A stretch of DNA of 64,000 nucleotides from Paeniglutamicibacter cryotolerans (GTDB taxonomy: Bacteria > Actinomycetota > Actinomycetes > Actinomycetales > Micrococcaceae). The notes under the pieces were generated by a model, which made no database searches, was not told the origin of the DNA, and was given only the letters and a program-made list of their open reading frames with translations. Positions within the stretch are counted from its first letter, which is position 1. The number at the start of each line of letters is the position of its first letter. Shown here piece by piece: positions 61,226 to 64,000 of the stretch. The DNA lies in the NCBI RefSeq assembly GCF_014190875.1, contig NZ_JACHVS010000001.1, positions 1,302,001-1,366,000 on the forward strand, written 5' to 3'. A program made the translations under genes and the position numbers.

Positions 61226-62248
61226 ATGCCCATTACGACCCCCGAGCAGTACTCGGCTTTAATCGGCAACGCCAAGGAGAAGGGTTATGCCCTTCCTGCC
61301 ATCAATGTGACATCGTCGCAAACGCTTAATGCAGCGCTCGACGGATTCGCCGAGGCCGAAAGCGACGGCATCATCCAGATTTCGCTCGGTACGGCGCTGT
61401 ACCTCTCGGGCAACAGGGTGCGGGACCGGGTCGCCGGCACGCTGGCCCTAGCCGCCTACGCGCACGAGGTGGCGGCCCGCTACCCGGTATCGGTGGCGAT
61501 CCATACCGACCACTGCCCCGAGGAGAACCTCGACGACTGGGTCAGGCCGCTCCTGGCCCACTCGGCGGAGCGGGTGGAGCGGGGCCTGGATCCGCTGGTG
61601 CAGTCGCACATGTGGGACGGTTCGGCGGTGGCCTTGGGACGGAACCTGGACATCGCGGCCGAACTGCTGGAGAAGTCGCGGGCCGCGAAGACGATGCTGG
61701 AAATCGAGGTGGGCGTCATCGGCGGCGAGGAAGACGGCATCTCCGGGGAGATCGACGAAAAGCTGTACACCACCATCGACGATGCGCGGGCCGTCATCGC
61801 CAAACTGGGCTCGGGCGAGGACGGGGAATACCTCACGGCGCTGACCTTCGGCAACGTGCACGGTGTCTACAAGCCCGGCGGGGTGCACCTTCGTCCGGGC
61901 CTGTTGGGCGAGATCCAGGCAACCATCGGTGCCGAAACCGGGCTCGACAAGCCCTTCAGCCTGGTCTTCCACGGCGGATCCGGATCTTCCGCCGAAGACA
62001 TCGCCGCGGCCGTCGCGCACGGGGTGGTGAAGATGAACATCGACACCGATACCCAGTACGCTTTTACCCGTTCCATCGCCGGACACATGTTCGCCCATTA
62101 CGACTCGGTGCTGAAGATCGACGGGGAAGTCGGAAACAAGAAGCATTACGACCCGCGCAGCTGGGGCAAGCCGGCCGAACTGGCCATGGCGGCCCGGGTC
62201 GTGGAAGCGGCCCGGCAGCTCGGTTCGGCCGGCCGCGCGATGCGGTAG
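61226..62248 (+). CDS. Class II fructose/tagatose-bisphosphate-type aldolase of the sugar module
   Basis: A 340-residue class II aldolase paralogous to the housekeeping copy at 33355, with which it shares the metal and phosphate motifs: SVAIHTDHCPEENLDDWVRP, LTFGNVHGVYKPGGVHLRPG and SLVFHGGSGSSAEDIAAAVA, plus VKMNIDTDTQYAFTRSIAGH. It is co-oriented with lacI and lies opposite the importer, so it appears dedicated to cleaving the bisphosphate made by the two kinases. GAGGAGAG precedes ATG 61226. Whether it cleaves fructose, tagatose or another ketose bisphosphate is unresolved. Confidence 0.9.
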   Translation: MPITTPEQYSALIGNAKEKGYALPAINVTSSQTLNAALDGFAEAESDGIIQISLGTALYLSGNRVRDRVAGTLALAAYAHEVAARYPVSVAIHTDHCPEENLDDWVRPLLAHSAERVERGLDPLVQSHMWDGSAVALGRNLDIAAELLEKSRAAKTMLEIEVGVIGGEEDGISGEIDEKLYTTIDDARAVIAKLGSGEDGEYLTALTFGNVHGVYKPGGVHLRPGLLGEIQATIGAETGLDKPFSLVFHGGSGSSAEDIAAAVAHGVVKMNIDTDTQYAFTRSIAGHMFAHYDSVLKIDGEVGNKKHYDPRSWGKPAELAMAARVVEAARQLGSAGRAMR

Positions 62249-62251
62249 GCG

Positions 62252-62263
62252 GGAAGCGCTTTC
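62252..62263. promoter_or_regulatory. Second AAGCGCTT-type site downstream of the aldolase
   Basis: GGAAGCGCTTTC, a single imperfect LacI-type core, 4 bases after the aldolase stop. It could let the LacI protein loop DNA between two sites, or be coincidental. Confidence 0.35.
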
Positions 62264-62377
62264 GATACCCGCCCACGGGACACGCCCGCTCCCGCAGTGG
62301 GAACCCCGACGGGCTCGCTCCTGATGTCCGTCGGGCAGCGAGGTATTGGAAACCGTCGCTGCCCCGCGCACGGGCTG

Positions 62378-62687
62378 TCCGTGCTCCCCGGATCCCTGAC
62401 GGTGATCGTCGCGTTGCGAGCGCCCGGCGGAGGTACCTCGATGGAGCTTTCCAGCTTCGCGCGTTCCGATCCCGAGCCGGGATCACCCGCCGCCATGACC
62501 AACGGGCTCGGGCTGCGCGCCTGGTCCTTCGAGGTCGATGATATCCAGGGGGCAGGTCGATTGGTTGGCGGTGCAGGGGTACGGTTTGAGCGGCGGCATC
62601 GGCCGCCAGGAGGGAACCTGGCGGATGTCCTACGTGCGACGCCCGGAGGGAATCGGCGTTGCCTTGGCCGAGCGAATCTGCCGACCG
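62378..62687 (+). pseudogene. Remnant of a VOC (glyoxalase/dioxygenase-like) gene
   Basis: Two plus-strand frames join into a VOC protein C-terminal half. The first reads SLTVIVALRAPGGGTSMELS and SFARSDPEPGSPAAMTNGLG and LRAWSFEVDDIQG. At a run of five G near 62547-62551 the frame shifts to VDWLAVQGYGLSGGIGRQEG and TWRMSYVRRPEGIGVALAER. The N-terminal third is absent. Removal of one G would restore the frame; the missing 5' part shows decay beyond that. Confidence 0.72.
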
Positions 62688-62893
62688 CGGGATCAGTGGG
62701 AGGGCATGGCCGAAGGCCGCGCGCCGAACCACTGTTCGGCACCGGGTTCCTGGAAGCGCGCAACCTCGGAGAACCCGGTCTTTTCCGTGCTGCGCACCGA
62801 CGGCCCGTTTGCGGACTGGGTACACCGGACCGCCGGTTCATCCGGGGATGCAGTGGCCACCGAGGCAAGCGCAGCCGCGCACGCCTCGGTGAT
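62688..62893. other. Degraded sequence between two gene remnants
   Basis: About 200 bases with overlapping non-conserved frames and no recognisable gene, part of a decaying region running from the aldolase to 63512. Confidence 0.4.
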
Positions 62894-63151
62894 TTAGCAC
62901 TGCCCCCATGCGTGCGGCAGAAACCTGTAGCCGAGTTCGGCCTCGACACCTGCTGACAGGAGATGGCCCGGGCGATGGGCATCACGCCTATCAACGTGAT
63001 GATGCCTATCAGGGCGCCTTCGAGGTCTACAACGAAAAGGGCCGGGCCGCCGCCCGGGGGCCTCCGACATGCCCCGTTGGAGCTCGTCACTTGATCGAGC
63101 GCCGCGGACGTAGATGCCAACCTCGGGCGACGAGAACGGTTCAATGGTCAC
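62894..63151 (-). pseudogene. Remnant of a GNAT acetyltransferase gene
   Basis: On the minus strand GTG 63151 starts TIEPFSSPEVGIYVRGARSS and DELQRGMSEAPG. Another frame supplies ALFVVDLEGALIGIITLIG, and the first frame resumes with VEAELGYRFLPHAWGQ, which is a GNAT hallmark (AELGYxFxPxxWGxG). It is frameshifted twice and truncated just after that motif. It differs from the intact GNAT gene at 54786. Confidence 0.6.
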
Positions 63152-63446
63152 TGCGCGATCCTCGGCTTCCGACTGACGCAGCGTCAGCCGCTACGTCCTG
63201 ATCGACGGAAGCAGCCAAACAACTGTCCCAGTTCTGCCATTTCCATAGACTACGTGTCTTGGGTGTCATGTTGGGGGGGCGTAATTTTTTGGTTTCGGCG
63301 CTACAGTCCAGGTTCCAGCCTGCCCGGCGGGAGGCTTCCGATGGCAAAGCAACCTGGTGCGGTCGACCGCGTGAGGTTTTTCAAATCTGCATCGATGGCA
63401 CCAGCGCCGGCCCCGCTGGTGGCCACGGTTTCATAGCTGTCGTAGC
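63152..63446. other. Gene-free stretch
   Basis: About 300 bases with no supported gene. It includes a G7 run and an AATTTTTTGG stretch (around 63273-63294) that stand out from the GC-rich surroundings, but no recognisable element. Confidence 0.35.
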
Positions 63447-63497
63447 AAAAACGGCCGCCCCGAATCCCTGTGTTGGAGGGTTCCTGGACGGCCGTTC
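63447..63497 (-). terminator. Likely terminator of the CoA-binding protein gene
   Basis: On the minus strand an AACGGCCG arm pairs with CGGCCGTT about 30 bases later, followed by TTTTG. It lies directly after the stop of the CoA-binding gene (63513). The long loop makes it imperfect. Confidence 0.55.
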
Positions 63498-63512
63498 ACG
63501 TCTTCTGGCTGG

Positions 63513-64000
63513 TTACGCCAGCAATTGGCGTTTGGAGCTGATGACCCCGGTGTTGAACCCGGCCAGGCGCAGCCCGCCGTGGAAGCGCGCGTGTTCGATC
63601 TTCACGCAGCGGTCCATGACGACGTTCAATCCGGCGGCCTCCGCCTCGGCGGCGACCTGCTCGTGCCACGAGCCCAGCTGCAGCCAGAGCGTCTTGGAGC
63701 CCACCGCGATGGACTCCGCCAGGACGCCGGGCAGGTCGTCGTGCTTCCTGAAGACCTCGACCAGGTCGGGGACCTCGGGCAGGTCCGCCAGCGAGGCATA
63801 GACCGGCTGGCCCAGGATCTCCTTGAGTACAGGGTTCACGAAGTACACCTTGTACTTGGACGAGGAGAGCAGATACGTGGCCACGAAGTAGGACGCCCGG
63901 GAGGGCTTGTTCGAGGCGCCGACGATGGCGATCGAGCGGGTGTTGCGCAGGATCTCCAGCCGCTCCGGGGCCGTGGGCCCCACCCAGCTGCGTTCAATGG
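63513..64000 (-). CDS. CoA-binding domain protein (YccU-like), 5' end beyond the window
   Basis: At least 161 residues of a Rossmann-type CoA-binding protein. Seen: NTRSIAIVGASNKPSRASYF (nucleotide-binding), VYFVNPVLKEILGQPVYASL, LPEVPDLVEVFRKHDDLPGV, TLWLQLGSWHEQVAAEAEAA and VMDRCVKIEHARFHGG, all typical of YccU-like proteins that resemble the CoA-binding part of succinyl-CoA synthetase. A GTG at 63983 exists, but the frame stays open to the window edge (IERSWVGPTAPERL), matching family N-termini, so the true start lies outside. Function in the family is undefined. Confidence 0.88.
   Translation of the reverse strand, partial: IERSWVGPTAPERLEILRNTRSIAIVGASNKPSRASYFVATYLLSSSKYKVYFVNPVLKEILGQPVYASLADLPEVPDLVEVFRKHDDLPGVLAESIAVGSKTLWLQLGSWHEQVAAEAEAAGLNVVMDRCVKIEHARFHGGLRLAGFNTGVISSKRQLLA

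Noticed and set aside
62538..62897. 119-codon frame considered as a complete small gene
   Set aside because: Its first half continues a VOC domain from another frame and its N-terminus is not plausible; treated as part of a pseudogene.

Overview
The window is high-GC DNA from an actinobacterium, most likely a member of the Micrococcaceae (Arthrobacter, Paeniglutamicibacter or a close relative). The signs are an Asp23/AmaP envelope-stress operon, a DUF3151 gene beside a class II fructose-bisphosphate aldolase, frequent GTG starts, ATGA/GTGA start-stop overlaps, apparently leaderless genes, and the general style of the catabolic modules. It looks chromosomal: it carries housekeeping genes (purA, pyrE, nadE, xthA, tdk, fbaA, a tRNA cluster). 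No plasmid, phage or CRISPR locus is visible.

Layout. 1-505: promoter, tRNA-Glu, tRNA-Asp, tRNA-Phe and a terminator. 631-2828: five-gene Asp23/Gls24-AmaP operon. 2983-6457 (minus): GH13 alpha-glucosidase, an unknown conserved protein and exonuclease III. 6650-10154: valine catabolism operon (mmsA, HIBCH-like hydrolase, mmsB), followed by a sarcosine-oxidase-like FAD enzyme. 11596-14041: FtsX-type ABC exporter and a MarR regulator. 14303-17517: lipoprotein with an HNH nuclease and an excalibur domain, nadE, a MarR regulator, pyrE. 17518-19617: IS110-family element and the gene remnant beside it. 19614-21208: small hypothetical gene and an MFS transporter, followed by a decayed gene. 21933-28558: amidohydrolase, DUF3100-like transporter, GntR, cytosine-deaminase-like amidohydrolase and CynX-like MFS; four copies of one operator sequence appear to tie these together. 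28608-34805: HAD phosphatase, CorA, TrmH methylase, M23 peptidase, fbaA, DUF3151.

34931-39044: a GH3 glucosidase remnant, then a four-gene cassette that looks like a type VII secretion substrate locus (small YxxxD protein, large glycine-zipper protein, membrane protein, LpqN-like protein). 39149-40245: SRPBCC protein and tdk. 40280-45744: LysR, YtcJ-like amidohydrolase and a polar amino acid ABC importer. 45741-50901: TetR, TfoX-N protein, purA, DHA2 MFS, nitrilase-family hydrolase. 50935-52485: a DUF2804 gene broken by an IS982 element and a homopolymer frameshift. 52495-55304: MFS with a divergent ArsR-type regulator, then a GNAT acetyltransferase. 55458-62248: a self-contained sugar module: Frc-like ABC importer, PfkB kinase, FrcK-like kinase, and a divergent LacI regulator with its own class II aldolase. 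62249-63512: decayed VOC and GNAT gene remnants. 63513-64000: CoA-binding protein running off the window.

The most interesting items are the T7SS-like cassette (35438-39044), the shared-operator amidohydrolase regulon (23411-28558), the candidate bridge-RNA end of the IS110 element (19223-about 19490), and the LacI-controlled sugar module with a perfect 28-bp operator palindrome. Nothing here can be called a wholly new system from sequence alone.
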